Source: Nioella sp. MMSF_3534
GTDB taxonomy: Bacteria; Pseudomonadota; Alphaproteobacteria; Rhodobacterales; Rhodobacteraceae
Direction of reading: 5' to 3'
NCBI RefSeq assembly: GCF_030732985.1
Contig: NZ_JASHJX010000012.1
Location: forward strand, 1-64,000
DNA: 64,000 nucleotides
Of this stretch, positions 17,680 to 27,737 are shown in pieces. The notes under the pieces were generated by a model. The model ran no database searches and had not been told where the DNA came from. It saw only the letters and a list, made by a program, of their open reading frames with translations. Within the stretch, counting starts at the first letter, position 1. Every line of letters begins with the position of its first letter. Position numbers and translations under genes: made by a program.

Positions 17680-20193
17680 ATGCCCGACCGCCCGGATATC
17701 ATCCAGATCACTGCCACCGCGCCGATCAAGAAGGACATGCATGGCAACCGCGCCAAATGCCTTCAGCGGCTGGTGCGGCTCGACCTGCCGGTTCCGCTCT
17801 CGGTGGCGCTGTCCTTCGACACGGTGCGCAGGCTGGCGCAGGGCCATGTGCCGGATATGTGCGCCCTGTCGGCGATCTTCGAGAAGGGCGATCTGCTGTC
17901 TGTCCGGTCCTCCAGCGAGGCCCCCGATTGGGGCGGGCCGGGGACGGTGCTCAATATCGGCATGAACGATTCCGTGGCCGCGCGCATCGCCGAGGAACAC
18001 GGACAATCGGCGGCGGACCAGCTTTACCTGTCCTTCATCCGTGCCTATGCGGTGGATGTGCTTCGGCTCGATGAGGATCTCTTCGCCGACCCCATCACCC
18101 CGCGCATCGCGCTCGCCCATTTCGAGGATGAGATGGAGGAGCCCTTCCCGCAGGATGTGGAAACGCAGCTGACCGAGGTCCTGCGCTCCATGGCCCGCGC
18201 GTGGGAGGGCACGTCGGCCCGCCTGCTGCGTCAGGCCAAGGGCGCGCCTGCGGATGCGGGGCTTGGCCTTGTCGTGCAGCGCATGGCGCTGTCCATCGGC
18301 AAGGAGGAAACCGGCGCCGGCGTCCTGCAATTCGTGTCCACCGATACCGGAGAGCCGCAGATCACCGGGCGCTACCTGCCGCAAAGTCAGGGCCGCGCGG
18401 CACTGAGCGAGGCGGATGCCCAGTTCATCGAGATCGACCCGCGCGGCACCGCGCTGGAGGATCGCTGCCCCGACCAGGTCGCGGCGCTGCGCGATGCGGG
18501 CCATCTGATCCGCACCCGCCTGCGCGAAGAAATGCAGATCGAGTTCACCCTGATGGAGGGCCGGCTTGCCATTCTCGATGCCGTGCGGGTGCCCCGTTCG
18601 GCCCGCGCAGATGTGCGCATCGCTGTCGATCTGGCCGAGGACGGGGTCATCCCGCGCGAAGAGGCGTTGATGCGCATCGCGCCGTTTACGCTCAACCAGA
18701 TGATGCACCGCCAGCTCGACCCGGAGGCCCCGCGCGACGTGCTAACCCGCGGCATTGCCGCGGCCCCCGGTGCGGCAACCGGCAAGCTCGTCTTTACCGC
18801 CGCCGCGGCGCAAGCCGCGAGTTCGCAGAATGAACCCTGCATTCTCGTGCGTCGTGAAACCAGCCCCGAGGATATCCGTGGCATGCATGCCGCCGAAGGC
18901 ATCCTTACCGAACGCGGCGGCATGACCAGCCACGCGGCGGTGATCGCCCGTGGTCTTGGTGTGCCCTGCGTGTCCGGCGCCACCGATCTTCAGCTCGACC
19001 ATCGCAAGAAAACCCTGACCGTGCCGGGCCGAAGGGTCTTTCACGAAGGCGACATCATCACCATCGACGGCAGTTCCGGGCAGGTTCTGGTCGGTGCGGT
19101 CAGGATGATCGAGCCCGACATGAGCGGGGCGTTCGCAACCTTGCTGAAATGGGCCGACGCGGCGCGCGATATCGGCATCCGCGCCAATGCGGACACGCCC
19201 GAGGATGCGCGGCTGGCGCAGACTTTCGGTGTCGACGGCATCGGCCTCTGCCGGACCGAGCATATGTTTTTCGACCCCATCCGCCTGACCGTGATGCGGG
19301 AAATGATCTTCACCGAAGATCCCGAGGATCGCAAAGCGGCGCTGGAACGGCTTCTGCCCATGCAGCGCGGCGATTTCATTGAGCTCTTCAAGCTGATGCA
19401 GGGCCAGCCCGTCTGCATCCGCCTCTTCGACCCGCCGCTCCATGAATTTCTACCCGGCGACCGCGATGGCATCCGGGCGCTGGCCGAGGCGCTGGACCTG
19501 CCCGTGAGCCGCGTTTCCGCCAGGATCGAGGCCTTGCAGGAGTTCAACCCGATGCTGGGGATGCGGGGCGTGCGGCTTGGCATCACCGTGGCAGGCATCT
19601 ACGAAATGCAGGCCCGCGCCATATTCGAGGCGACCGTGGCCGCATCCGAAGGCGGTGACCCGGTGGTGCCGGAAATCATGATCCCGCTGGTCAGCGCCAA
19701 GCGCGAGGTGGAACTGATCAAGGACCGCGTCGATGCGGTTGCCGCCGCGGTGCGCAATGAGACGGGGGTGAATTTCACATACCGTCTTGGCGTCATGGTG
19801 GAAACGCCACGCGCGGCGCTGCGCGCGGGTGAGATCGCGGAACATGCCGCATTCCTGTCCTTCGGCACCAATGACCTGACGCAGATGACCTATGGCCTGT
19901 CGCGCGACGATGCGGGGCGCTTCATGTCGGCCTATGTCAATCAGGGCGTCTATCCGGAAGACCCGTTCCAGCGAATGGATCGTGACGGGGTGGGCGAGTT
20001 GTTGCTGCTCGGTGCCGAGCGGGGACGCGCGGCGCGGCAGGGCATCACCCTGTCGATTTGTGGCGAACATGGCGGCGATCCCGATTCGATCGCCTTCAGC
20101 AGATCCGCCGGGTTCGATTATGTCTCCTGTTCGCCCTTCCGGGTGCCGGTTGCCAAACTTGCGGCCGCACAACTGTCCATTGCTGACATATAA
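17680..20193 (+). CDS. PEP-utilising enzyme related to pyruvate, phosphate dikinase
   Basis: An 837-residue protein with the PPDK order: an N-terminal ATP-grasp-like half, a swivelling phosphohistidine domain, and a C-terminal PEP/pyruvate barrel. The phosphoryl-carrier His418 is intact in RGGMTSHAAVIARG, as are GIGLCRTEHMFF and the PEP-site Cys794 in CGEHGGDPDSI. The nucleotide half is altered: GGKGANL reads GNRAKCL, QDIEFT reads MQIEFT, and LQTR reads LDAV, although VRSS is kept. Classical ATP/AMP/Pi PPDK chemistry is therefore uncertain. No clear ribosome site; an ATG at 17641 would add 13 residues. It follows the glyS repeat region and may have its own promoter. Confidence 0.82.
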   Translation: MPDRPDIIQITATAPIKKDMHGNRAKCLQRLVRLDLPVPLSVALSFDTVRRLAQGHVPDMCALSAIFEKGDLLSVRSSSEAPDWGGPGTVLNIGMNDSVAARIAEEHGQSAADQLYLSFIRAYAVDVLRLDEDLFADPITPRIALAHFEDEMEEPFPQDVETQLTEVLRSMARAWEGTSARLLRQAKGAPADAGLGLVVQRMALSIGKEETGAGVLQFVSTDTGEPQITGRYLPQSQGRAALSEADAQFIEIDPRGTALEDRCPDQVAALRDAGHLIRTRLREEMQIEFTLMEGRLAILDAVRVPRSARADVRIAVDLAEDGVIPREEALMRIAPFTLNQMMHRQLDPEAPRDVLTRGIAAAPGAATGKLVFTAAAAQAASSQNEPCILVRRETSPEDIRGMHAAEGILTERGGMTSHAAVIARGLGVPCVSGATDLQLDHRKKTLTVPGRRVFHEGDIITIDGSSGQVLVGAVRMIEPDMSGAFATLLKWADAARDIGIRANADTPEDARLAQTFGVDGIGLCRTEHMFFDPIRLTVMREMIFTEDPEDRKAALERLLPMQRGDFIELFKLMQGQPVCIRLFDPPLHEFLPGDRDGIRALAEALDLPVSRVSARIEALQEFNPMLGMRGVRLGITVAGIYEMQARAIFEATVAASEGGDPVVPEIMIPLVSAKREVELIKDRVDAVAAAVRNETGVNFTYRLGVMVETPRAALRAGEIAEHAAFLSFGTNDLTQMTYGLSRDDAGRFMSAYVNQGVYPEDPFQRMDRDGVGELLLLGAERGRAARQGITLSICGEHGGDPDSIAFSRSAGFDYVSCSPFRVPVAKLAAAQLSIADI

Positions 20194-20381
20194 ACGGCGG
20201 GATTCCAGCCCATTATAAGCCGACGTTAAATGATTCTCTTGGCTGCGACCCCTAGCCGTTGGGGTCCTGTTAAGGGGATGTCACTAGATTGAGCCCCGGT
20301 TTGGTCGATCCGCGACCTTTCCGGTACATGTATGAGGTCGAAGCAGAGCCGGGAAACACCGGTCAATGGGGGATGCCCAGA

Positions 20382-21059
20382 ATGGGACAGCCGAAGATTT
20401 TGCGCGCCGTGAAGGCCGCTGCCACCGCATTGATATTCACCGCCGGGCTCGCGCAGGCCGATGTGGTGGCGTCAACCTCCACTGATCCGACCCATACGCT
20501 CGGCTCGCTCTTTACTTCGGTCATGGGTCAGGAACACAGCGGCATGCGCGCGGTCAGCCCGCTGCGCCTGTCTGCGCTTGGCGCGCCCTATACCGGGCAG
20601 CAGTTGAACGAGGCTGGTGAGGCCCCCTATACGGCGGCAGAGCTTGACGCCATGGGCCGCGCCCGCGGCGGGCGCCAGTGGCAATGTCTGACCGAGGCGC
20701 TCTATTTCGAGGCACGTGGCGAAAGCGTGGCGGGTCAGTTCGCGGTGGCAGAGGTCATCCTGAACCGGGTCGATCACGCGAATTACCCCGACACGATCTG
20801 TGGCGTGGTCAACCAGGGCACCGGGCGGCGCTGGGCCTGCCAGTTCACCTATACCTGCGATGGCCGCCCCGAAACCGTGACCGACCACGCGATCCACGAA
20901 CGGCTTGGCCGTATCGCCCGCATCATGATTGACGGCGGTCCGCGCAACCTGACCTCGGGCGCGACGCATTACCACGCCAACTGGGTCAATCCCTCCTGGG
21001 CGCGGGAATTTCCGCAGACCGCTGAAATCGGTGTGCACCTCTTCTATCGCGGCCGCTGA
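20382..21059 (+). CDS. SleB-family cell wall hydrolase
   Basis: A 225-residue exported protein. A signal peptide (residues about 1-23, ending GLAQA) precedes a Ser/Thr-rich spacer. A Hydrolase_2/SleB domain follows with the catalytic glutamate in EALYFEARGES, then AEVILNRVDH, the CGVVNQG and CQFTYTCDG cysteines, and a C-terminal GATHYHA. Such enzymes cleave peptidoglycan glycan strands outside sporulation in alphaproteobacteria. The start at 20382 is chosen for the clean signal peptide and a GGGGG run 9 bases ahead; the frame is open to 20289, which would place 31 residues before the signal. Confidence 0.85.
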   Translation: MGQPKILRAVKAAATALIFTAGLAQADVVASTSTDPTHTLGSLFTSVMGQEHSGMRAVSPLRLSALGAPYTGQQLNEAGEAPYTAAELDAMGRARGGRQWQCLTEALYFEARGESVAGQFAVAEVILNRVDHANYPDTICGVVNQGTGRRWACQFTYTCDGRPETVTDHAIHERLGRIARIMIDGGPRNLTSGATHYHANWVNPSWAREFPQTAEIGVHLFYRGR

Positions 21060-21167
21060 CGCGGCGTCGCATTCCCGGCCAACAGTGACGCCTCAGACCC
21101 GTGCATCCCGCGCGCTGGCCTGCTAGAAGGGCGCGACTGTCCTGACCGGCCCCGGAGGCCAAGCCCC

Positions 21168-22091
21168 ATGTCCGATGAAACCCGCCTTGCCTTTGCGCAC
21201 CCGTCCGAACGTGCCAAGGCCACAGCCGGTAACGATCCGCTGGACCGGATCAGCCTCTCTGACCACGAACGCGAGGTCGAGATCGGCGCGTTTCAGCAGG
21301 AGCGGGGTCTCTTGCAGCGGGTGCGCTTCAACGTGGTGGTCGAGGTCCGCTCCGCCGCCAATCCCGATGCCGATGATGTGGACCGGATCCTGTCCTATGA
21401 CACGATTTCCGAGGCCATCGACCACGAATTGCAGGCCGAACGTCTGAACCTTCTGGAAACGCTGGCCGCACGCATTGCCGAGCGTATCCTCGCCCATCCG
21501 CTAGCCGCCCGCTGTTTCGTGCGGATCGAAAAGCTCGACCGGGGCCCATTCGCGCTTGGGGTCGAGATCGTGCGCACCGCCCCCGAACGCCCGCGCCTGT
21601 CGCTGCTGAAGGACGGCGCGCCACACCCGCTGGTGGTGTATCTGTCGAACGAGGCCATCGCGCGCCCCGATCTGGCGGCGCTGCTTGACCGGCTGGAGGG
21701 GCAAGGCAAACCGGTGATCCTTTGTGTGGGCCGCCCCGATAGCGGCGCGCCTGTCGCCGATCACGCCATGCCGCAGCGGCGCATCGACCTTCTGGCCATC
21801 GAACAGAACGCCTGGATTCTGGCCAGCCATGACGACCGTTGCGTGGTGGTCGAGACGCGGACCGAACTGGACTGGGCGATGAAGCATGACCGCATTTCGG
21901 TCTGGGCGCCCTCCAAGCTGGTGCTGGACAGTGTCGACGGCCCCGAAACCTCGGTCCGCTCGGGCGAGGCGCTGGCGCTTTGGCTGGCGGAGAGCTTCGA
22001 GGCGGAGGGGATGCTGTTCCTGGGTGGCAACGCTCCCAAGGCCGATATTGCGCTGACGGTGCTGGCCCCGGACGCGATGCCCGCGCTCTGA
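21168..22091 (+). CDS. folB: Dihydroneopterin aldolase with C-terminal extension
   Basis: A 307-residue protein. Residues about 25-145 form the T-fold of dihydroneopterin aldolase, which cleaves 7,8-dihydroneopterin to 6-hydroxymethyl-dihydropterin and glycolaldehyde. Family features are SLSDHEREVEIGAF, the DRILSYDTISEAI region and RIEKLDRGPFALGVEI with the expected lysine. The remaining 160 residues have no match I recognise; FolB is usually near 120 residues, so the protein is more than twice the usual length. folP starts 56 bases downstream and glmM overlaps folP, giving a folate and cell-wall precursor operon. folE2, the pathway's first step, is also in the window. Confidence 0.82.
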   Translation: MSDETRLAFAHPSERAKATAGNDPLDRISLSDHEREVEIGAFQQERGLLQRVRFNVVVEVRSAANPDADDVDRILSYDTISEAIDHELQAERLNLLETLAARIAERILAHPLAARCFVRIEKLDRGPFALGVEIVRTAPERPRLSLLKDGAPHPLVVYLSNEAIARPDLAALLDRLEGQGKPVILCVGRPDSGAPVADHAMPQRRIDLLAIEQNAWILASHDDRCVVVETRTELDWAMKHDRISVWAPSKLVLDSVDGPETSVRSGEALALWLAESFEAEGMLFLGGNAPKADIALTVLAPDAMPAL

Positions 22092-22147
22092 GCCTTGCCC
22101 GAAACGGTCCATAGCGCTATCCGGTCCGCCAATCAGAGGACCGCAGA

Positions 22148-23161
22148 ATGACGCTCTATTATCGCCCGATTGCCCAGACCGACCCGGCCCGTCCCGCCGC
22201 AGCCCTGCCGCTGGCGGGCACCTGGGCCTGGTTCACCCATGTCGAAGAGCTGTCGCGCCACGCCCCCCCGCGCGTGATCCCCGCCGATGCGGTGCCGTCA
22301 AAGGTGCTGACCCGCCTGACCGCGCCCCGCGCGCCGATTGCCGGGCTGACGCTGGACACCCCCCGCATCATGGGCATCCTGAACCTGACGCCGGACAGCT
22401 TTTCCGATGGCGGCGAGTTCAACAATCCCGAGGCCGCCATGGCGCAGGTGCGCCGGATGCTGGACGAGGGCGCCCATATCCTCGACCTCGGCGGAGAAAG
22501 CACCCGCCCCGGCGCCGCCGAAGTGCCGGTGGACGAGGAAATCGCCCGCACTGCCCCCGTGATCGCCGCGATCCGGGCGGAGGGCATCGACACGCCCATC
22601 TCCATCGACACCCGCAAGGCCGCCGTGGCGAAGGCCGCTTTGGCGGCAGGGGCGCAGCTGATCAACGATGTCTCCGCCTTCACCTTCGACAAGGGAATGC
22701 AAGGGCTGGCGGCAGAAACCGGCGCGCCCGTGTGCCTGATGCACGCTCAGGGCCTGCCCGATACAATGCAGGACAACCCGGATTATTCCGACGCATTGCT
22801 CGACGTTTATGACAGCCTTGAAACATCCGTCGCCGCAGCCGAGGCCGCCGGTATTCCGCGTGGAAAAATCCTCGTCGATCCCGGTATCGGCTTCGGCAAG
22901 CGCGAGGCGCACAATCTGGCACTGATCGGGCGCATATCGCTCTTTCACGCGCTTGGCTGTCCGATCCTGCTTGGGGTGTCGCGCAAGGCCAGCATCGGGC
23001 GCATCGGCAATATCCCCGATCCTCACGATCGCGGCCCCGCATCGGCAGCAATCGGCCTATGGGCGCTTGGACAGGGGGTCCAGATGCTGCGGGTTCATGA
23101 TACACAGGTGCACAGGCAGATGATCGCGCTGTGGCGCGCGGCAGCAGAGGGACAGGCATGA
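22148..23161 (+). CDS. folP: Dihydropteroate synthase
   Basis: A 337-residue enzyme joining 6-hydroxymethyl-dihydropterin pyrophosphate to p-aminobenzoate. The two PROSITE-type motifs are clear: [17 protein letters not shown] near residue 75 and [13 protein letters not shown] near 113. [19 protein letters not shown] and DPGIGFGK complete the TIM barrel. The first 70 residues are an extension beyond the usual 270-280-residue enzyme; similar extensions occur in Rhodobacterales. AGAGGACCGCAG upstream supports the start. Its stop overlaps the glmM start (ATGA). This is the sulfonamide target. Confidence 0.95.
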   Translation: MTLYYRPIAQTDPARPAAALPLAGTWAWFTHVEELSRHAPPRVIPADAVPSKVLTRLTAPRAPIAGLTLDTPRIMGILNLTPDSFSDGGEFNNPEAAMAQVRRMLDEGAHILDLGGESTRPGAAEVPVDEEIARTAPVIAAIRAEGIDTPISIDTRKAAVAKAALAAGAQLINDVSAFTFDKGMQGLAAETGAPVCLMHAQGLPDTMQDNPDYSDALLDVYDSLETSVAAAEAAGIPRGKILVDPGIGFGKREAHNLALIGRISLFHALGCPILLGVSRKASIGRIGNIPDPHDRGPASAAIGLWALGQGVQMLRVHDTQVHRQMIALWRAAAEGQA

Positions 23162-24501
23162 CTCGCAAACTCTTTGGCACCGACGGCGTGCGTGGCCGCG
23201 CCAACAGCTTCCCGATGACGGCGGAACTGGCGCTGAAACTGGGCGCGGCGGCGGGGCGCTACTTCCGGCGCGACCAAAGCCCCGGCCACCGGGTGGTGAT
23301 CGGCAAGGACACGCGGCTGTCGGGCTACATGATCGAAAACGCGCTGACGGCGGGCCTGACCTCCACCGGCATGAACGTGCTGCTGCTTGGCCCGGTGCCG
23401 ACGCCTGCCGTGGGGCTGCTCACGACCTCCATGCGCGCCGATCTGGGCGTGATGATTTCCGCCAGCCATAACCCGGCCACCGACAATGGCATCAAGTTCT
23501 TCGGCCCTGACGGCTTCAAGCTGTCGGACGAGGCGGAGCGCGAGATCGAAGCGCTGGTCTTTTCCGACATCCAGCCCGCGCAGGCGGAAAACATCGGCCG
23601 CGCCAAGCGCATCGACGATGGCCGAGCGCGTTACGTGGAACGGGTCAAGGGCACCTTCCCGCATGGGCTCAGCCTTGACGGGCTGCGCGTGGTGATCGAC
23701 TGCGCCAACGGGGCCGCCTACAAGGCCGCGCCCGAGGTTCTGTGGGAACTGGGCGCCGAGGTGATCCCTCTGGGCGTCGCCCCCAACGGCTTCAACATCA
23801 ACGATGGTGTGGGCTCGACCAAGCCCGCCGCCGCGCAGGCCCTGATCCGCGAAACGCGGGCCGATCTGGGCATCTGCCTCGATGGCGACGCCGACCGGGT
23901 GATCATCATCGACGAACGCGGCGAGGTGGCGGATGGCGATCAGATCATGGCGCTGTTTGCCAACAGATGGGCCGAAGAAGGCCGCCTGAAGGGCCATACG
24001 CTGGCCGCAACGGTGATGTCGAACCTCGGGCTCGAACGCTACCTGGCCGAGCGCGCGATCAACCTGCACCGGACCCCGGTCGGTGACCGCTACGTGGTTG
24101 AGGCAATGCGGCAATACGGGCTGAACCTGGGCGGTGAGCAGTCGGGCCATATCGTGATGACCGACTACGCCACCACCGGCGACGGTCTGATCGCGGGGTT
24201 GCAGTTCCTGGCCGAGATGACCCGCACCGGCAAACGCGCAAGCGATCTTGCCCGCAGCTTCGAACGCGTCCCGCAACTGCTCAAGAACGTGCGTTTCGCG
24301 GCGGGACAGACCCCGCTGGAAGCAGCCGAGGTTCAGCAGGCCATCGCAGAGGCCGAGGCGCGGCTGGAAGGCTCTGGCCGGCTCCTGATCCGCAAATCGG
24401 GGACCGAGCCGCTCATTCGCGTGATGGCGGAATGCGAGGACGAGGGCCTGTTGCAGAACGTGGTGGGCGAGGTCGTGGCCGCGGTGCAGGCGGCGGTCTG
24501 A
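23158..24501 (+). CDS. glmM: Phosphoglucosamine mutase
   Basis: A 447-residue alpha-D-phosphohexomutase that converts glucosamine-6-phosphate to glucosamine-1-phosphate for peptidoglycan and lipopolysaccharide. The phosphoserine is Ser103 in [18 protein letters not shown]. The metal loop DGDADR lies near residue 243, GGEQSGH near 325 and the C-terminal phosphate loop [12 protein letters not shown] near 412. The start overlaps the folP stop by 4 bases, the widely conserved folP-glmM coupling. It is convergent with a DMT transporter gene whose stop is 10 bases away. Confidence 0.97.
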   Translation: MTRKLFGTDGVRGRANSFPMTAELALKLGAAAGRYFRRDQSPGHRVVIGKDTRLSGYMIENALTAGLTSTGMNVLLLGPVPTPAVGLLTTSMRADLGVMISASHNPATDNGIKFFGPDGFKLSDEAEREIEALVFSDIQPAQAENIGRAKRIDDGRARYVERVKGTFPHGLSLDGLRVVIDCANGAAYKAAPEVLWELGAEVIPLGVAPNGFNINDGVGSTKPAAAQALIRETRADLGICLDGDADRVIIIDERGEVADGDQIMALFANRWAEEGRLKGHTLAATVMSNLGLERYLAERAINLHRTPVGDRYVVEAMRQYGLNLGGEQSGHIVMTDYATTGDGLIAGLQFLAEMTRTGKRASDLARSFERVPQLLKNVRFAAGQTPLEAAEVQQAIAEAEARLEGSGRLLIRKSGTEPLIRVMAECEDEGLLQNVVGEVVAAVQAAV

Positions 24502-24511
24502 GCCTGCCGTC

Positions 24512-25417
24512 TCACCCCCGGAACAGCCGCCGCAGCGCGCCCCACTGGCTCAGGAACACGCCCGCAAGGATCAGCGCCAGCGCCCACAGCAGCGAGGGCG
24601 GCAGCGGTTCCGACAGGACCAGCGCGCCGAGCACCACGGAACAGACCGGCACGATGTAGTTCGTGAGGCTCATGAAGGTGGGGCCCGCGCTGCGGATCAC
24701 CACGACCCGCAGGATATTGGCCGCCGCCGTCGGCACCAGCCCAAGCAACGCCAGCACCGCCAATGTCTGCCCGTCAACGGCAGGCGGCGGGCCTTCCATG
24801 ATCAGCGCGGCGGGGATCACCATCGCCGCGCCGATGATCAGCAGCACGGTCGCCAGCCCGATCGGATCGACCGCAGGCAGGCGGCGCATCCAGACCGAGC
24901 TGAGCGCATAGCAGCCCGCCGCGCCGAGGCAGGCAAGCCGCCCGAAAGGTTCCAGCGCGGAACCGGTCGAGGAAAAGGCCTGCGCCCCGATCAGCACCAC
25001 GACGCCCGCGAAGCCGATTGCGAAGCCCGCGGTTCGGCGCAGCGTCATCCGCTCGCCCGGCACGAGGACATGCGCCAGCGGCAGCACCATCAGGGCGACA
25101 GCCGCCATCGACACGCCCGCGAAGCCCGAGGTGGTGAATTGCTGGCCCCAGCTCAGCAGCATGAAGGGCACGGCAGAGCTGAGCAGGCCGATCACCACCA
25201 TCGCGGGCCAGTCGCGCGCGTCGTCCAGGAAGAGCCGCCCGCCGCGTGCCAGCCACACCGCTGTCATCAGCGCGGCGGCAAAACCGATGCGGGCTGCGGC
25301 CAGCCAGAAGGGCGTGATGCCGCGCAGCGCGATCTCGATCACCATGAAGGTCGCGCCCCAGGTCAGTCCCAGGGCGAGGATCATGAGCCAGCTTGCGCGG
25401 GTGATGGTGGGGGTCAT
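24512..25417 (-). CDS. DMT family (EamA) transporter
   Basis: A 301-residue membrane protein with ten predicted helices arranged as two EamA repeats (GLTWGATFMVIEIALRG at the start; a second repeat beginning near residue 150). These export or import small metabolites such as amino acids or purines; the substrate cannot be deduced. The ATG at 25417 has GGAG 9-12 bases upstream; an upstream in-frame ATG at 25471 would add 18 positively charged residues. It is transcribed in the same direction as the molybdenum hydroxylase genes, 82 bases downstream of them. Confidence 0.85.
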   Translation of the reverse strand: MTPTITRASWLMILALGLTWGATFMVIEIALRGITPFWLAAARIGFAAALMTAVWLARGGRLFLDDARDWPAMVVIGLLSSAVPFMLLSWGQQFTTSGFAGVSMAAVALMVLPLAHVLVPGERMTLRRTAGFAIGFAGVVVLIGAQAFSSTGSALEPFGRLACLGAAGCYALSSVWMRRLPAVDPIGLATVLLIIGAAMVIPAALIMEGPPPAVDGQTLAVLALLGLVPTAAANILRVVVIRSAGPTFMSLTNYIVPVCSVVLGALVLSEPLPPSLLWALALILAGVFLSQWGALRRLFRG

Positions 25418-25499
25418 GTCGGGGGCTCCTGCGATTGCGCGCACAAGACCCCGGCGCGGCGGCGGCGTCAAGGGCGGGCCTTGCGCCGTCGCCCTGCCG

Positions 25500-27734
25500 T
25501 CAGACGAAATCCACGAACTTGTTGAACGGCATCTCCCTTAGCCGCTGTCCGGTGGCGGCGAAAATCGCGTTGGCCAGCGCGGGGGCGGCAGGGGGCACGG
25601 GGGGTTCCCCGATGCCGCGCACAGAACCACCAAGTTCGACACCACGCACGGCGATCCGTGGCGCCTGCCAGATGCGCATGCCGTCGTGCCAGTCGAAATT
25701 CGACTGCTCCGCCATGCCATCCGCATAGGTGATCTCGCAGTTGATCGCGTGGCCAAGGCCCCAGACCACCCCGCCCTGCACCTGGTTTTCAAAGGCAACG
25801 GGATCGACCACCGTGCCCACCTCCGCCGCGACCCAGACGTCGTGGATGCGGATGCCCTGCGCGGTGGCTTCGACCTCGATCACCTCCGCCACGGGTACAC
25901 CGAAGCTTTCGACCATGGCCACGCCAAGGCCCCGGTTTTCGGCGGGCTCGCGACCCCAGCCCGACATCTCGGCCACGGCCTCCAACACCGCCACCGCACG
26001 CGGGTCAATGGCCAGCCGCAGCCGCTCGGCCAGCGGATCGGCCCCCGCCGCGTGGACCAGCTCGTCTAGGAAACTCTCGCCAAAGAACCCGCTCGAAGAC
26101 GCCCCGACCGACCGCCAGGACGAGGTCGGCGCCAGTTCCGGCACCGCGTAGGCGCGAACCCGGTAGGACGGAATCGCATAGGGCACGTTCCACACGCCCG
26201 CCGGGATCTGGCTGTCAGCGCCGGGCACATTCTGCCCGATTCGGCCCATCTGGCTGCGCGAGGAGGATACCGCCGCAATCTGGATATCGGAGGCCTCGAC
26301 CCGGCCGCCTGCCACCGCACCGCGCCCGCGCGCCATGCCGATCTGGCGGGGGAAGTCCTGGGCGAAATCCTCTTCCCGCTGGAAGGTCAGCTTGACCGGC
26401 ACGCCGGGCATCTGCACCGCGATCTCGGTGGCAAGCCTTACATGTTCGAATTCCAAACGGTGGCCGAAACTGCCGCCCGAGAACTGGTTGTGAAGCGTCA
26501 CCTGATCGGCCTCATGCCCGGTGATTGCTGCCACCTGCTGTTGAAGGAAGCGCGGCATCTGGTGGCCGGTCCAGACCTCTGCGCCCGCCTCCGTCACCCG
26601 GACAATGGCATTCAAGGGCTCCAGCGGTTGGTGCGCCACGTAGGGCGCGCGGTATTCTGCCTCGATCACGTCGCCGCTTAGCGCCGCCTCCACGTCGCCC
26701 TCGGCCCGCCATTCCCGGTCGAGCCGGTCTTCGGTGAAGCTGGCAGCGACTTCGGCCCAATGGTCCGCCTGTTCGGCGGGGTAGGGGGCGGGGCCCCAGT
26801 CACAGTCCACCGCGTTCACCGCCTGAAAGGCACGCCAGCTGTTATCGGCCACCACGGCCACGCCGTTCGTCACCTCGACAACGTCCGACACCCCGCGCAT
26901 GGACCGTGCGGCGCTGGCGTCATAGCCGGTCAGCACCCCCCTGCGCGGGTTCACCCGCACGGCGGCATGGACCATGCCCGGCACCGAAACATCAATTCCG
27001 TAGGCCTGCTGCCCGGTCGACTTTGCGACGATATCCAGCCGCTCGGTTTCCTGCCCGATGAGCCGCCATTCGGCTCGCGGCGTCAGGGGCGCGTCCTCGA
27101 CCGGGTCGATCGTGGCAGCTTGCGCGGAAAGCTCCGTGTAGGGAATGCGGGTGCCGTCGGGCAGCACCACCGCGCCCGCTTCGCAGCGCAGCTGATCCGA
27201 GGGGATCGAGGTGCGGATCTCACCCGCGCGGCGCAGCGTTTCCCGCGCTATCGCCCCCGCCTGCCGCAGCTTGTCGAAACTGTCGGGCGTCGAGGTGGAG
27301 CCGCCCGTGACCTGCATCCCCAGCACCTTCATGACGGCCCCCATGGCCGTGCGGGTCGTGCGCGCGGCGAAGCCCTGGTCGCTGGACAGGAAGGGCGCGC
27401 CCTCCTCGCCCATGGCCCTGTTCCAATAGGCGGGCGACGGGTCACCGAAGCTGATATCGAACTGCCCCGGTTCCAGCCGCATTTCCTCGGCCAGCAGCAT
27501 CGCCTGCATATGCGCCACGCCTTGCCCCACATCCGCATGGGGGGTGATCAGGGTGATCCGCTCGGGCCCCACAAGCACCCAGGGGTTGAAGGTCACCTCC
27601 CCTTCGGCCAGCCCCGCCTCCAGCGGGTTTTCATGCGGGCGGCGCACGGTGTAGACCCCGAAGGCCACGCCGCCTGCCAGCACGGCGGAGCCAATGAGGA
27701 AACTGCGGCGGGCAATCGTTCCAACACGCGACAT
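25500..27734 (-). CDS. Molybdopterin-binding subunit of an Ior-type xanthine dehydrogenase family enzyme
   Basis: A 744-residue molybdenum hydroxylase subunit of the isoquinoline 1-oxidoreductase beta / membrane aldehyde dehydrogenase class. The N-terminus carries a Tat signal (ARRSFLIGSAVLAGG). Expected Mo-site features are the LHNQFSGGSFGHR segment near 445 and the catalytic Glu710 in RGIGEPPVPP. The domain order is split relative to classical XdhB, as usual for IorB. With the adjacent 2Fe-2S subunit it should hydroxylate an N-heterocycle or oxidise an aldehyde in the periplasm. No FAD subunit or cytochrome gene is adjacent, so electron exit is unclear. Four bases separate it from the small subunit gene. 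Confidence 0.85.
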   Translation of the reverse strand: MSRVGTIARRSFLIGSAVLAGGVAFGVYTVRRPHENPLEAGLAEGEVTFNPWVLVGPERITLITPHADVGQGVAHMQAMLLAEEMRLEPGQFDISFGDPSPAYWNRAMGEEGAPFLSSDQGFAARTTRTAMGAVMKVLGMQVTGGSTSTPDSFDKLRQAGAIARETLRRAGEIRTSIPSDQLRCEAGAVVLPDGTRIPYTELSAQAATIDPVEDAPLTPRAEWRLIGQETERLDIVAKSTGQQAYGIDVSVPGMVHAAVRVNPRRGVLTGYDASAARSMRGVSDVVEVTNGVAVVADNSWRAFQAVNAVDCDWGPAPYPAEQADHWAEVAASFTEDRLDREWRAEGDVEAALSGDVIEAEYRAPYVAHQPLEPLNAIVRVTEAGAEVWTGHQMPRFLQQQVAAITGHEADQVTLHNQFSGGSFGHRLEFEHVRLATEIAVQMPGVPVKLTFQREEDFAQDFPRQIGMARGRGAVAGGRVEASDIQIAAVSSSRSQMGRIGQNVPGADSQIPAGVWNVPYAIPSYRVRAYAVPELAPTSSWRSVGASSSGFFGESFLDELVHAAGADPLAERLRLAIDPRAVAVLEAVAEMSGWGREPAENRGLGVAMVESFGVPVAEVIEVEATAQGIRIHDVWVAAEVGTVVDPVAFENQVQGGVVWGLGHAINCEITYADGMAEQSNFDWHDGMRIWQAPRIAVRGVELGGSVRGIGEPPVPPAAPALANAIFAATGQRLREMPFNKFVDFV

Positions 27735-27737
27735 GGC

